64,000 bases of DNA, from positions 378,385 through 442,384 of the forward strand of contig NZ_LMSD01000042.1 in the NCBI RefSeq assembly GCF_001428045.1, written 5' to 3'. The notes below the pieces were generated by a model. It saw nothing but the letters and a program-made list of their open reading frames with translations. It made no database searches and was not told where the DNA came from. Shown here one piece after another: positions 24,367 through 33,161 of this stretch (its first letter is position 1; each line of letters opens with the position of its first letter). Made by a program: the position numbers and the translations under genes. The DNA is from Paenibacillus sp. Soil750. Its GTDB lineage: Bacteria; Bacillota; Bacilli; Paenibacillales; NBRC-103111.

Positions 24367-25737
24367 CTATATTTCTTGCTTCTGCGGTACATTTGAATTC
24401 AAACTATAAATACATGCACAACTCATAAATAAATGTATTACAAAAGCCAGATTAAAAAAATCATGTCCCGTTAAATTAGTTATTCCTAGTGTAAATAAGG
24501 GAAGATAATATAATACTCTCCTCTTTTTTATATTCCCACTTGATTTTTCCAAATATATTCCTCTTAGCTTACGCCAGTTTATAAATAAAAGTGATACTAT
24601 TAAAATAAGACCGATTAATCCATATGTTGCTGTCACTTCTAAGACACCATTGTGTGCAACGTTAGCAAATCCGAAATTTTTCCAGTTATTACCTATCCCT
24701 AGAAATAAATATTCTATATTTGTTGTTAAAAACTTGATATATGAATACCATAATTCCGTGCGTCCATTTGATAAATCCCCATTCTTCGGGTTAATTATTC
24801 GATTTGTTACAGAGCTAAAGATTTCACCAAATTGGGAACTTGGATTAGTTATTGATACAACAATAAAAATTCCAATTAAAATAAGTAGACACATAATTAA
24901 CTTTCTAGTTCTGGAACTTAATTTAGCTCCAAAAACCAAAATATAGATTATTGCAAAAGAAATTGCTAATACAAATGAACGTGATTCCGTTAATAAACCA
25001 AAAATAAATAATATGGTAGTCAATGTAATTAATAGTTTCGATTGCTTAATAGATGTTAGAATAATAATAAATATGCTAGTAATTGAAAAAGAGAGCACAG
25101 CACCAAAAATATTGGAATTATTATTAATTCCACCTGTAAATCTTGAAGTGGCACCAATAACAGCCTCATCATTACCAAAAAGAGCAATACAAGATGCAAA
25201 CAAACAACCTATACCCAAAAATTTAACACAATTATAATAAAAGGAATTATCAAAGGCATACCTGGAAAATACCCCCACTAAAGTTACAATTGTTATACAC
25301 ATTTTAACTATTATTAATACTTCATTCACACTATCTAATCTCATTACAATATTTAAACTATACAATATTAGTAATTGCATAAGAATAATGCTAGGTATAT
25401 AAAACTTTCCCTTGCTAGATATTAATTTAAATAACATAATAATGATTAGAATATTTAATAACGTTGTTTCATCCCCTGGGAAAACGATATATCTTTGGTT
25501 TGGCAATAAAAATAATAATAAGTACATATTATTTTTCATATTAAGGAAGCAACTACTGATTATTAATAATCCAATTGCAAAAAAACTTAAATATTTATTG
25601 TCCAATGTTTCTCCAGCATAAAATGCAATTTCAATACTGACTGCGAAAACTACTAGAATAACATATTGTAGGAATCCTATCTCTTTTTGTTGAATTTCTT
25701 TTTGAGGATTTTTTTTTATGTCAAGTAAATTAATCAA
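24367..25737 (-). CDS. O-antigen polymerase-like protein (Wzy)
   Basis: This 456-residue protein has about ten to twelve membrane helices and a long external loop in the second half. The Wzy_C-like block (NGRTELWYSYIKFLTTNIEY, then GIGNNWKNFGFANVAHNGVLE) holds the His-Asn pattern of O-antigen ligase and polymerase families. It polymerises repeat units on the outer membrane face. A TTG start with GAGAGGAAA upstream is used. The low sequence conservation of Wzy proteins limits certainty, but the context is good. Confidence 0.83.
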   Translation of the reverse strand: MINLLDIKKNPQKEIQQKEIGFLQYVILVVFAVSIEIAFYAGETLDNKYLSFFAIGLLIISSCFLNMKNNMYLLLFLLPNQRYIVFPGDETTLLNILIIIMLFKLISSKGKFYIPSIILMQLLILYSLNIVMRLDSVNEVLIIVKMCITIVTLVGVFSRYAFDNSFYYNCVKFLGIGCLFASCIALFGNDEAVIGATSRFTGGINNNSNIFGAVLSFSITSIFIIILTSIKQSKLLITLTTILFIFGLLTESRSFVLAISFAIIYILVFGAKLSSRTRKLIMCLLILIGIFIVVSITNPSSQFGEIFSSVTNRIINPKNGDLSNGRTELWYSYIKFLTTNIEYLFLGIGNNWKNFGFANVAHNGVLEVTATYGLIGLILIVSLLFINWRKLRGIYLEKSSGNIKKRRVLYYLPLFTLGITNLTGHDFFNLAFVIHLFMSCACIYSLNSNVPQKQEI

Positions 25738-26007
25738 AATCGTTTCCTCTCAATACAGATCTTTTTTACACCATTCTATTTCTTTTTTTATTGCAAAAGA
25801 CTTATACAGTTACATTTAACAACTCAATTCAATTTTACAAATTTAATAACTCTGAATAAAACACAAGTAATAAAAGTATAAAAATATTCTTTTACAGATT
25901 AATGCCTTGTACACCAATTGTTTCAGAATTAAGAGTACCAACCATAGTAGTGAATACCCAAATTTACTTATTTATTATTTCAATACATCTAATGTTCCTT
26001 CGTATTA
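25738..26007. other. AT-rich gap inside the polysaccharide operon
   Basis: This 270-bp gap between capF and the polymerase gene holds no ORF with a ribosome site, no clear hairpin terminator and no recognisable RNA. An internal promoter is possible but was not identified. Confidence 0.5.
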
Positions 26008-27117
26008 TTATACCTTCAAAAAATAAGTATCAGGATTTTCTGAATTAAAGCATTCATTTACCCACATTACTGTCACTAAATCACTTTCTCCTATATTTAC
26101 AATTGAGTGAGTATATCCAGAGGGAATATCTATCACTTGTAACTTATCCCCATTTACAGTATATTCAATAATTTCTTCTGAATGGATTCCTCTGAATCTA
26201 ATTAATGCTTCCCCACTTACAACTAGAAATTTTTCAGTTTTACTATGATGCCAATGATTACCTTTAGTAACTCCTGGTTTTGATACATTTATTGAAACTT
26301 GACCTCTTTCAGGGGTTCGTATGAATTCTGTAAAAGAACCTCTATTATCACAATTCATTTTAAGCTCATATGAAAACTTATCCTCTGGTAAAAAACTTAA
26401 ATAAGTACTATAAAGATTCTTAATTAAGACATTTTCCATATTGGGTATATTTAATATTGCTCGGCTTTCTTTAAAACTCCTTAATAGTTCTGCTAATTCT
26501 CCAAGTTTAATCGAATGTGTTACTGGTACTACACAGTATTTGTTGTCAATAGTTGGATTATCTTCTATCGCTCTTAAAAACTCCTCTAACACATCATCTA
26601 TGTAACATAGAGTAAGAAGTGTTTCCGGGTTATTTACAATAATTTCTACACCTCTTGTTACGTTATGACAAAATGTAGCAACTACAGTATTGTAGTTTGG
26701 TTTACTCCACTTACCGTATACGTTTGATAATCTATATATGTATACTTTTACACCAGTTTCTTTGTAGTAACTAATTAATAAATCCTCTGCACTTTTTTTA
26801 CTTTTACCGTATGGATTTTCCATTTCCGCTTGAATTGATGAAGTTAATAGCACTGGAGCTTTGTTTTTATATTTCTTAAGTAATCGAAGTAGTAAAGAGG
26901 TCAAATCGATGTTGCCTGTAATAAATTCTTGTTCATCGTATGGTCTGTTTACTCCCGCTAAATGAAATACAAAATCACAATTTTCTGTGTATTTCTCCAA
27001 CAATGAACGATCACATTCTCTAGTGAATTCAAATATTTCATTATATCCCTTATTTCTAAGCTCAGCAATGAGATTTTTCCCTACAAAACCTTTTGCACCT
27101 GTAATAAGGATTTTCAT
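26008..27117 (-). CDS. capF: CapF-type bifunctional reductase/epimerase (SDR plus cupin)
   Basis: This 369-residue protein has two domains. The first 245 residues are a Rossmann short-chain dehydrogenase (ITGAKGFVGKNLIAEL, residues 4-19; YGKSKKSAEDL with the Tyr/Lys pair). The last 120 form a cupin (SKPGVTKGNHWHHSKTEKFL, then IPSGYTHSIVNIG), whose His residues bind zinc in CapF. CapF acts between CapE and CapG in UDP-L-FucNAc synthesis. Its start overlaps the capE-like stop by one base (TAATG), and the partners occur in the same operon. Confidence 0.93.
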   Translation of the reverse strand: MKILITGAKGFVGKNLIAELRNKGYNEIFEFTRECDRSLLEKYTENCDFVFHLAGVNRPYDEQEFITGNIDLTSLLLRLLKKYKNKAPVLLTSSIQAEMENPYGKSKKSAEDLLISYYKETGVKVYIYRLSNVYGKWSKPNYNTVVATFCHNVTRGVEIIVNNPETLLTLCYIDDVLEEFLRAIEDNPTIDNKYCVVPVTHSIKLGELAELLRSFKESRAILNIPNMENVLIKNLYSTYLSFLPEDKFSYELKMNCDNRGSFTEFIRTPERGQVSINVSKPGVTKGNHWHHSKTEKFLVVSGEALIRFRGIHSEEIIEYTVNGDKLQVIDIPSGYTHSIVNIGESDLVTVMWVNECFNSENPDTYFLKV

Positions 27118-28151
27118 TAATAAACTTCACCTCTCTTGTACCATTCTCTAAGTTCCGTTTGGATATAATCTAACTCAAGTAATTTTTCTTTGATCTGCTC
27201 TACATTCAAAATCTGTGTATTATCAGAATTATATTCTTCTTCTGTAGAAAGCTTTGTATCCCCATTCGCAAAATACTTATCATAGTTAAGATCCCGTTGA
27301 TCGGCCGGAACTCTATAGAACCCGCGTAAATCTTCAGCTATTAAATATTCCTCTTTTGTTAGAAGAGTTTCATATCTCTTTTCGCCATGACGAGTTCCTA
27401 TTACAATGATTTCATTGTCTGCATTAAATAATTCCTTTATTGCTTTAGCTAAATTACCAATCGTACTAGAGGGAGACTTCTGAACCATAATATCTCCGGC
27501 CTTTGCATTTTGGAAAGCAAATACTACTAAATTAACAGCTTCTTCTAAACTCATTAAATATCTTGTCATATTAGGATCAGTTACTGTTAATGATTGGCCA
27601 CACTTAATCTGATCGATAAATAATGGTATAACAGACCCTCGCGAAGCCATTACATTACCATATCTTGTTCCACAAATAAGAGTTTTGTCTGGCGAAACTG
27701 TTTTTGATTTAGCTACAAAAACCTTTTCCATCATAGCTTTAGAAATCCCCATTGCATTAATGGGGTATGCTGCTTTATCCGTTGAAAGACAAATTACTTT
27801 TTTAACGCCATATTCAATCGCGGCTGTTAGTACATTATCTGTTCCTAAGATATTAGTTTTCACAGCTTCAAGAGGAAAAAACTCACATGAAGGCACTTGC
27901 TTGAATGCAGCAGCATGAAACACATAATCAACACCATGCATTGCGTTTTTTAAACTAGCTATATCTCTTACATCACCAAGATAGAATTTCAATTTTTCAT
28001 TTTTATATTGTTTTCGCATATCATCCTGTTTTTTTTCATCTCGGGAAAATATACGTATCTCTTTTAAATCACTATCTAAAAACTTTTTCATTACTGCGTT
28101 ACCAAAGGAACCAGTACCGCCAGTAATCAAGAGGGTATTATTCTCGAACAT
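27117..28151 (-). CDS. capE: UDP-GlcNAc 4,6-dehydratase/5-epimerase (CapE/FnlA-type)
   Basis: The enzyme has 344 residues, the family's normal length. The NAD motif is TGGTGSFGNAVMKKFL. MGISKAMMEKVF carries the Met-x-x-x-Lys active site that replaces the usual Tyr-x-x-x-Lys in this subgroup. SRDEKKQDDMRKQY and PNMTRYLMSLEEAVNL follow. It starts UDP-L-FucNAc synthesis from UDP-GlcNAc. The ATG at 28151 is preferred, since GGAG lies 9 nt upstream; the TTG at 28166 is inside that ribosome-site region. Confidence 0.93.
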   Translation of the reverse strand: MFENNTLLITGGTGSFGNAVMKKFLDSDLKEIRIFSRDEKKQDDMRKQYKNEKLKFYLGDVRDIASLKNAMHGVDYVFHAAAFKQVPSCEFFPLEAVKTNILGTDNVLTAAIEYGVKKVICLSTDKAAYPINAMGISKAMMEKVFVAKSKTVSPDKTLICGTRYGNVMASRGSVIPLFIDQIKCGQSLTVTDPNMTRYLMSLEEAVNLVVFAFQNAKAGDIMVQKSPSSTIGNLAKAIKELFNADNEIIVIGTRHGEKRYETLLTKEEYLIAEDLRGFYRVPADQRDLNYDKYFANGDTKLSTEEEYNSDNTQILNVEQIKEKLLELDYIQTELREWYKRGEVY

Positions 28152-28177
28152 GATTTTCATCTCCAATTAGTAAGTTC

Positions 28178-29332
28178 TCATTTCATAACTTTACTTAGAA
28201 AATCTCCTGTGTTTTCAACATAGTTTTGATAATGAAATGTCGTTGACTCCACACAATTTCTTTTCATTTCCATTACTTCATTGTTATTCATTCCAATAAC
28301 TTTTCTTAAAAGAGATTGAATTTGTTCCTTATTATTAATGTTCAGGAAAAAGCCGTTTTCACCTTCAATTAAATATTTAAATAAATCGCTTGTTTTAGTT
28401 GTTATCACTGGAGTTCCGCAAGTAATACTCTCAACAAATTTTGTTGGAAATCCAGCATTATTTACCCTTTTATCTTCTCGTATAAATATAACAAAGTCTG
28501 CATTCTGTACATATTCTATACTCTCAATATGAGTAACTTTCCCTAAAAATAAAACTGAATTTTCCAATCTAACTATAATTGCTTTATGCTCAGGATAGTA
28601 ATTTAAATATTGCTGTTTTGTAATACCGATTATCTTGAAAGTAAAACTAAATTTTGTACCAAGATTACTTAATGCTTCAACAACCAAATTTAATTTGTCT
28701 TTATGCTTACCCGGTGTTCCAGAATATATAAAATTTATAGTATTAGAAATATTTTTGGAATGTTGCAACTCCCATTTTTTCTCTTCAATATCAATTAGCG
28801 GTGGAATAATTATAGTTTCAATACTATCTTTATAATAATTACTCAAATATGAACTAATACAGATTATTCCATCAATTTTTTTATTAATATACTTCATTCT
28901 AATATTAGTATCTATTTTTTTTACTAACCGCTTATCTTCATACCATTCAGTGCAATCCGAAATTAGTTTTATATTGTTTTTATTACAATACTTCTTTAAC
29001 TTTAGCAGAGCACCTACTTGGTAGTTATAACAAATAACCGCTTTAATGTTATTATATTTTTTTGCAATCTCTTTAATGTAGTTAATACTAACTAAGTATT
29101 TTAACCATTCTATTTTAGATTGAGGAAATTTCCTTGACCAACAATCAAATCCTTGAATATTCTTAACATTGCTTATTTCCAGTTTCTTTTCTAAACTTCT
29201 ATCAACATCTATAAAAACTACATTATAACCTAATTTTCGAAAAATTTTGGCATTGCTTAAGACCCTATGTGCAGCAGCATCCTTATCAGGTAATTCAAAA
29301 CCACCAATGTATAAAATTGTTCCTCTATGCAT
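28178..29332 (-). CDS. Glycosyltransferase, GT4-like
   Basis: This 384-residue GT-B protein starts ILYIGGFELPDKDAAAHRVL, which resembles GT4 enzymes that bind acceptor near the N-terminus. The C-terminal half has FIYSGTPGKHKDKLNLVVEA, then FPTKFVESITCGTPVITTKT, where the donor-site Glu is conserved. It probably adds a sugar to the undecaprenyl-linked repeat unit. The gene is AT-rich like its neighbours. AAAGGTGA precedes the ATG. Donor sugar unknown. Confidence 0.87.
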   Translation of the reverse strand: MHRGTILYIGGFELPDKDAAAHRVLSNAKIFRKLGYNVVFIDVDRSLEKKLEISNVKNIQGFDCWSRKFPQSKIEWLKYLVSINYIKEIAKKYNNIKAVICYNYQVGALLKLKKYCNKNNIKLISDCTEWYEDKRLVKKIDTNIRMKYINKKIDGIICISSYLSNYYKDSIETIIIPPLIDIEEKKWELQHSKNISNTINFIYSGTPGKHKDKLNLVVEALSNLGTKFSFTFKIIGITKQQYLNYYPEHKAIIVRLENSVLFLGKVTHIESIEYVQNADFVIFIREDKRVNNAGFPTKFVESITCGTPVITTKTSDLFKYLIEGENGFFLNINNKEQIQSLLRKVIGMNNNEVMEMKRNCVESTTFHYQNYVENTGDFLSKVMK

Positions 29333-29405
29333 AAGAATATCTTCACCTTTATTGTAATGAATTTTACTTTTTCACTAAATACCAAACAAATTTCTGCTAT
29401 TATTC

Positions 29406-29957
29406 TTATCTTTTAATAAAATACTGTGTGGTATCTCTTTTCTGAACAATCACTGTATTTTTAGGAAACTCCCCTTTAATAACACTCCCAGCACCAATTA
29501 CACTATTGTCTCCGATTTTAGTACCTCTCAATATAACAGTATTTGCACCTACCCAAACATTATCACCAATTTCAACACTAGAACATAAATATTCTTCATT
29601 TATCAAACCTACTCTAAAATCGTGATCATGATCATAAACTAGAACATTTGGACCGAATTGCACATTATTACCAATAGTAATTCTTTTGTGACTAACAATA
29701 AAACACCCATGATTAATATAAGTGTTATTACCAATAGAAAGTTCTGCTCCTTCTCTAACTCTAATTTTCGCCCCACTTTTAATACGCATTGGTTTACCAA
29801 GTTTTAGGAATGCTCCAGAGTCAAGAGTTATTTCCGCAAATGGAGAAATAACATTAAGATAAGAAAAACTGAGTTTTTCAAAATGAAATATCTTTAGTAA
29901 TGAAAGCCTACACAATGAATATATTACATAAAAAATTGAAATAATGTTTCTCTTCAT
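29406..29957 (-). CDS. Hexapeptide-repeat acyltransferase
   Basis: This 183-residue left-handed beta-helix protein has clear hexapeptide turns (GAKIRVREGAELSIGNNTYI, VEIGDNVWVGANTVILRGTK, IGDNSVIGAGSVIKGEFPKN). It probably acetylates a sugar of the polymer. It overlaps the next gene by 4 nt. It lacks the N-terminal Rossmann domain of PglD/EpsM, so it is not clearly the acetyltransferase of the bacillosamine route. Confidence 0.85.
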   Translation of the reverse strand: MKRNIISIFYVIYSLCRLSLLKIFHFEKLSFSYLNVISPFAEITLDSGAFLKLGKPMRIKSGAKIRVREGAELSIGNNTYINHGCFIVSHKRITIGNNVQFGPNVLVYDHDHDFRVGLINEEYLCSSVEIGDNVWVGANTVILRGTKIGDNSVIGAGSVIKGEFPKNTVIVQKRDTTQYFIKR

Positions 29958-31093
29958 ATTCTCTCTATTTCCTCTAAATACGACATTACTACATAATCTC
30001 TTGAGAACTCTCTCTTAACTTTTTCTCTACCATTCTTCCCCATTTCTTCTCTCGTTTCGTTATCTAAATGTAAAAATATCTCTATTTTCGATACCAAATC
30101 CTCCACATCACCTGCACGATACATTAGTCCTGTCTTACCATCCACCAATGTCTCTTTACACCCTGATATATTGGTAGTAATTAATGGCCTTCCAGACGAT
30201 GCACTCTCCAACAAAACGTTTGACATTCCCTCTCCGTATGTTGAGGGATGAATTGTAGCATGAGCCCTAGCAATGTAAGGTCTTACATCCATTTGGCTCC
30301 CTCTATAAATTACAATATTATCCATCTCCAATTGTTGTAACACCTTAATATAATGAGTCTCTGTTGGCTCAATAAAACCAATAACATTAAATTCTATATC
30401 TGAATATTTCTTTTTTATAATTTTCGCGGCTTCAAAATAATCATCTACTCCCTTATCTTTAAGAACCCTACCTATGTAATTAAAAACTATTCCATTAGAA
30501 TCGTGTGGGTATTTTTGCAATGGAAATCGATCTGTATTTACACCAGAACCAGGTATTAATTGATATTCCCCTTGAATTAAGTTTTGTTTTTTAGCAAGCT
30601 CCAAATTCTCCTCGTTTTGAAAAAAAATGCATTGAGAATTTCTAAAAGCTATCTTAAAAAGAAACAAAATAAATTTCTTTATTGTTCCTTGCTTTTTTAG
30701 TACACTTCCTAGTCCCGTTACATTATTGATATAAGGAATCTTAAGGAAACTTGATGTGAGGCTTCCATAAATATTTGGTTTTGCAGTAAATCCTAAGACT
30801 ACATCTGGCTTATACTTTTTTAATAACTTATAATAATGTAACAACAATTTTATATCAGTAAATATATTAGTACCTCTTCGATCAATTTTAACATCATCAT
30901 AAATATAATTAATGCCAGTCATTAGTTCTAACTTTTCTCCAAACGGACATGAAATTAATACATCATAATTTTCTTTAATTAAGTTCTCAATTAATTCTTT
31001 TCTAAAGCAATACACATCATCATCGTGATTAGTCAGCAATGCTACTAGTTTTTTTTCTCGCATTTTTATTTCATCCATTCCCCAAATTTTCAT
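29954..31093 (-). CDS. Glycosyltransferase, GT4
   Basis: This 379-residue GT4 enzyme is well conserved. The N-terminal half has KPDVVLGFTAKPNIYGSL and NNVTGLGSVL. The donor half has GRVLKDKGVDDYFEAAKII and HPSTYGEGMSNVLLESASSG, with the E-x7-E pattern. It resembles PglA/CapM-type enzymes that add the second sugar after the priming step. The ATG at 31093 is used, but the ribosome site is weak; the Met codons at residues 6 and 11 are alternatives. Confidence 0.9.
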   Translation of the reverse strand: MKIWGMDEIKMREKKLVALLTNHDDDVYCFRKELIENLIKENYDVLISCPFGEKLELMTGINYIYDDVKIDRRGTNIFTDIKLLLHYYKLLKKYKPDVVLGFTAKPNIYGSLTSSFLKIPYINNVTGLGSVLKKQGTIKKFILFLFKIAFRNSQCIFFQNEENLELAKKQNLIQGEYQLIPGSGVNTDRFPLQKYPHDSNGIVFNYIGRVLKDKGVDDYFEAAKIIKKKYSDIEFNVIGFIEPTETHYIKVLQQLEMDNIVIYRGSQMDVRPYIARAHATIHPSTYGEGMSNVLLESASSGRPLITTNISGCKETLVDGKTGLMYRAGDVEDLVSKIEIFLHLDNETREEMGKNGREKVKREFSRDYVVMSYLEEIERI

Positions 31094-31142
31094 TAAATAA
31101 GCAAAAATACTTCGAACATTCCAATATTTGTTCTTATTAATC

Positions 31143-31829
31143 TCATTTTATAACTGCAAAAACTGTTCTAAACAATATACTTATCTCACTGAAAAAACTA
31201 AAGTTCTCTATGCTTTTCAAGTTATATTCCATCTTTAATGGTAATACATCAAATAAATATTTTTTGTCTACATCTTCGGAACCTGCTAATAAAAGTTCTT
31301 CATCTTTAAATAGAATACTTGTTACGGATGTAACTCCAGCAGGCATAAGTAATGTAGCCTTCATCACATTAGTATATCCGTCCACGTATTTACATACCTC
31401 TGGCCTTGTCCCGACGAAACTCATATCACCTGAAATAATATTTACCAGTTGTGGAACCTCATCAAGTCTTAATTTTCTTAGAACTTTTCCAACCTTAGTT
31501 ATTCTTGTATCGTTCATTGTAGTGACCTGTGAACCCAATCTTTCAGCATTAATTATCATTGTTCTAAACTTAAGGATATTGAATTTTTTCCCATATTTAG
31601 TTATTCTTACTTGACGAAATATAATAGGACCTTCTGAATCTAACTTGATAGCAATGCTTATAAAAATGAATAAAGGTATCAGAATTGTGATTGCCACAAC
31701 TGAACCCACAATATCAAATATTCGTTTAGTATAAAGGCTGAATTTTTTTTTACTTAAAATATCATAATATTTTCTGACACTTTCATTTCTAAATTCACTA
31801 GGTAATTCTTCCCATTTCCTTAAAATCAA
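31143..31829 (-). CDS. Undecaprenyl-phosphate sugar phosphotransferase (priming enzyme)
   Basis: This is a 228-residue bacterial sugar transferase of the small (PglC-like) monotopic class. The single re-entrant hydrophobic helix (IVGSVVAITILIPLFIFISI) lies near residue 45. It is followed by KLDSEGPIIFRQVR, FNILKFRTM, RKLRLDEVPQLVNIISGDMS and FVGTRPE, all hallmarks of the family. It places the first sugar phosphate on undecaprenyl phosphate and starts repeat-unit assembly. A TTG start follows AAAGGAG. Confidence 0.93.
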   Translation of the reverse strand: MILRKWEELPSEFRNESVRKYYDILSKKKFSLYTKRIFDIVGSVVAITILIPLFIFISIAIKLDSEGPIIFRQVRITKYGKKFNILKFRTMIINAERLGSQVTTMNDTRITKVGKVLRKLRLDEVPQLVNIISGDMSFVGTRPEVCKYVDGYTNVMKATLLMPAGVTSVTSILFKDEELLLAGSEDVDKKYLFDVLPLKMEYNLKSIENFSFFSEISILFRTVFAVIK

Positions 31830-31867
31830 TTTACGTCTCCTTTCTTGTACTTCAACAGTACTTATTC

Positions 31868-33103
31868 TTAAATTACCTCTTTCGTCAACTTAATCAAATT
31901 TTCACATACATACTCTACATCATCATTGCTTAATAATGTATGAAGTGGTAATGTAATTTCATTTTCATACATACTAAAGGCATTTGGATAATCTTTTATA
32001 TCAAAACCTAAATTCTGGTATGCTGTAAACATTGGTAATGGCTTATAATGAACATTGCAAACAATCCCAGCCTCAGCCATCCTAACAATAATCTCATTTC
32101 GCTCAACTACTCCTATACCAGGTATCCTAGTTAAATAAAGATGTCCAGAAGAGAAGAAATTTTCACTGTAATGAACTATAGTTTGGATCCCTAACGGTTG
32201 AAGCGCATTATCATACTTTTCAATAATGCCTTTTCGCTTACTCATTAGGTCATCATATCTATTTAACTGAATTAACCCAAACCCAGCCATAATATCAGTC
32301 ATATTGCACTTATAAGCGGGATAAATAATATCATACTCCCAGGAGCCCTTTTGTGTTTTTGCAAGAGCATCTTTAGATTGTCCATGAAGACTATAAAGCA
32401 TATATTGCTTATATAACCACTCATCATCTAAACCACTTCTATCTCGCCAAACAACTGCACCGCCTTCAGCTGTTGTCAGGTTTTTTACCGCGTGAAATGA
32501 AAAACAGGTAAAGTCTGCAACTTTTCCGCATTTCATTCCATTAGCTTCAGCTCCAAAAGCATGTGCAGCATCAGTCATTATAATCACTCTATCAAACAGC
32601 TTTTGAAGTTTATTATTTGCTTTAAATAGCTCTTTTTTGCTTTCTATTACTTTGTATATTGTTTCGTAATCGCACATTTTCCCTGCTAAATCAATAGGAA
32701 TGATCGCTTTCGTTTTTTCGGTAATTGCATCTGCTAGTTTGTCATAATCCATCTCAAAGGAATCCACAGCAGTATCCACCAAGACAATTTTGGCACCAAC
32801 ATGATCAATAATTGAAGCAGTTGCAGTATAAGTGTACGCTGAAGTAATAACCTCGTCTCCAACACCAATACCTAAAATACGAAGTGTAAGTTCCATTGCA
32901 GCTGTTGCTGAATTTAAGCATACAGCTTTATTTGTACCAATATATTCTGCTATCTTCATCTCAAATAATTTAGTTCTTGGCCCAGTCGTAATCCAACCAG
33001 ACTTCATTACTTTTATTACTTCTTCAATTTCAGCATCCGTTATATCTGGAGGAGAGAAAGGTATATTTCTCATGTTAATATTAATCATATCAGTGTTTAT
33101 CAT
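31868..33103 (-). CDS. DegT/DnrJ/EryC1/StrS-type sugar aminotransferase
   Basis: This PLP enzyme has 411 residues. Family blocks include SGWITTGPRTKLFE, CLNSATAAMELTLRIL, DAAHAFGA and FSFHAVKNLTTAEGGAV, where Lys in HAVKNL binds PLP. It aminates a 4-keto sugar nucleotide. Next to the EpsC-like 4,6-dehydratase it likely makes a UDP-4-amino-4,6-dideoxy-GlcNAc, as EpsN and PglE do. GAGGGGG precedes the ATG. Confidence 0.92.
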   Translation of the reverse strand: MINTDMININMRNIPFSPPDITDAEIEEVIKVMKSGWITTGPRTKLFEMKIAEYIGTNKAVCLNSATAAMELTLRILGIGVGDEVITSAYTYTATASIIDHVGAKIVLVDTAVDSFEMDYDKLADAITEKTKAIIPIDLAGKMCDYETIYKVIESKKELFKANNKLQKLFDRVIIMTDAAHAFGAEANGMKCGKVADFTCFSFHAVKNLTTAEGGAVVWRDRSGLDDEWLYKQYMLYSLHGQSKDALAKTQKGSWEYDIIYPAYKCNMTDIMAGFGLIQLNRYDDLMSKRKGIIEKYDNALQPLGIQTIVHYSENFFSSGHLYLTRIPGIGVVERNEIIVRMAEAGIVCNVHYKPLPMFTAYQNLGFDIKDYPNAFSMYENEITLPLHTLLSNDDVEYVCENLIKLTKEVI

Positions 33104-33161
33104 ATTTCCCCCTCATTAGCTAAACGTATTTTGTAATATTAAACTTACTGCCAATATCCCT

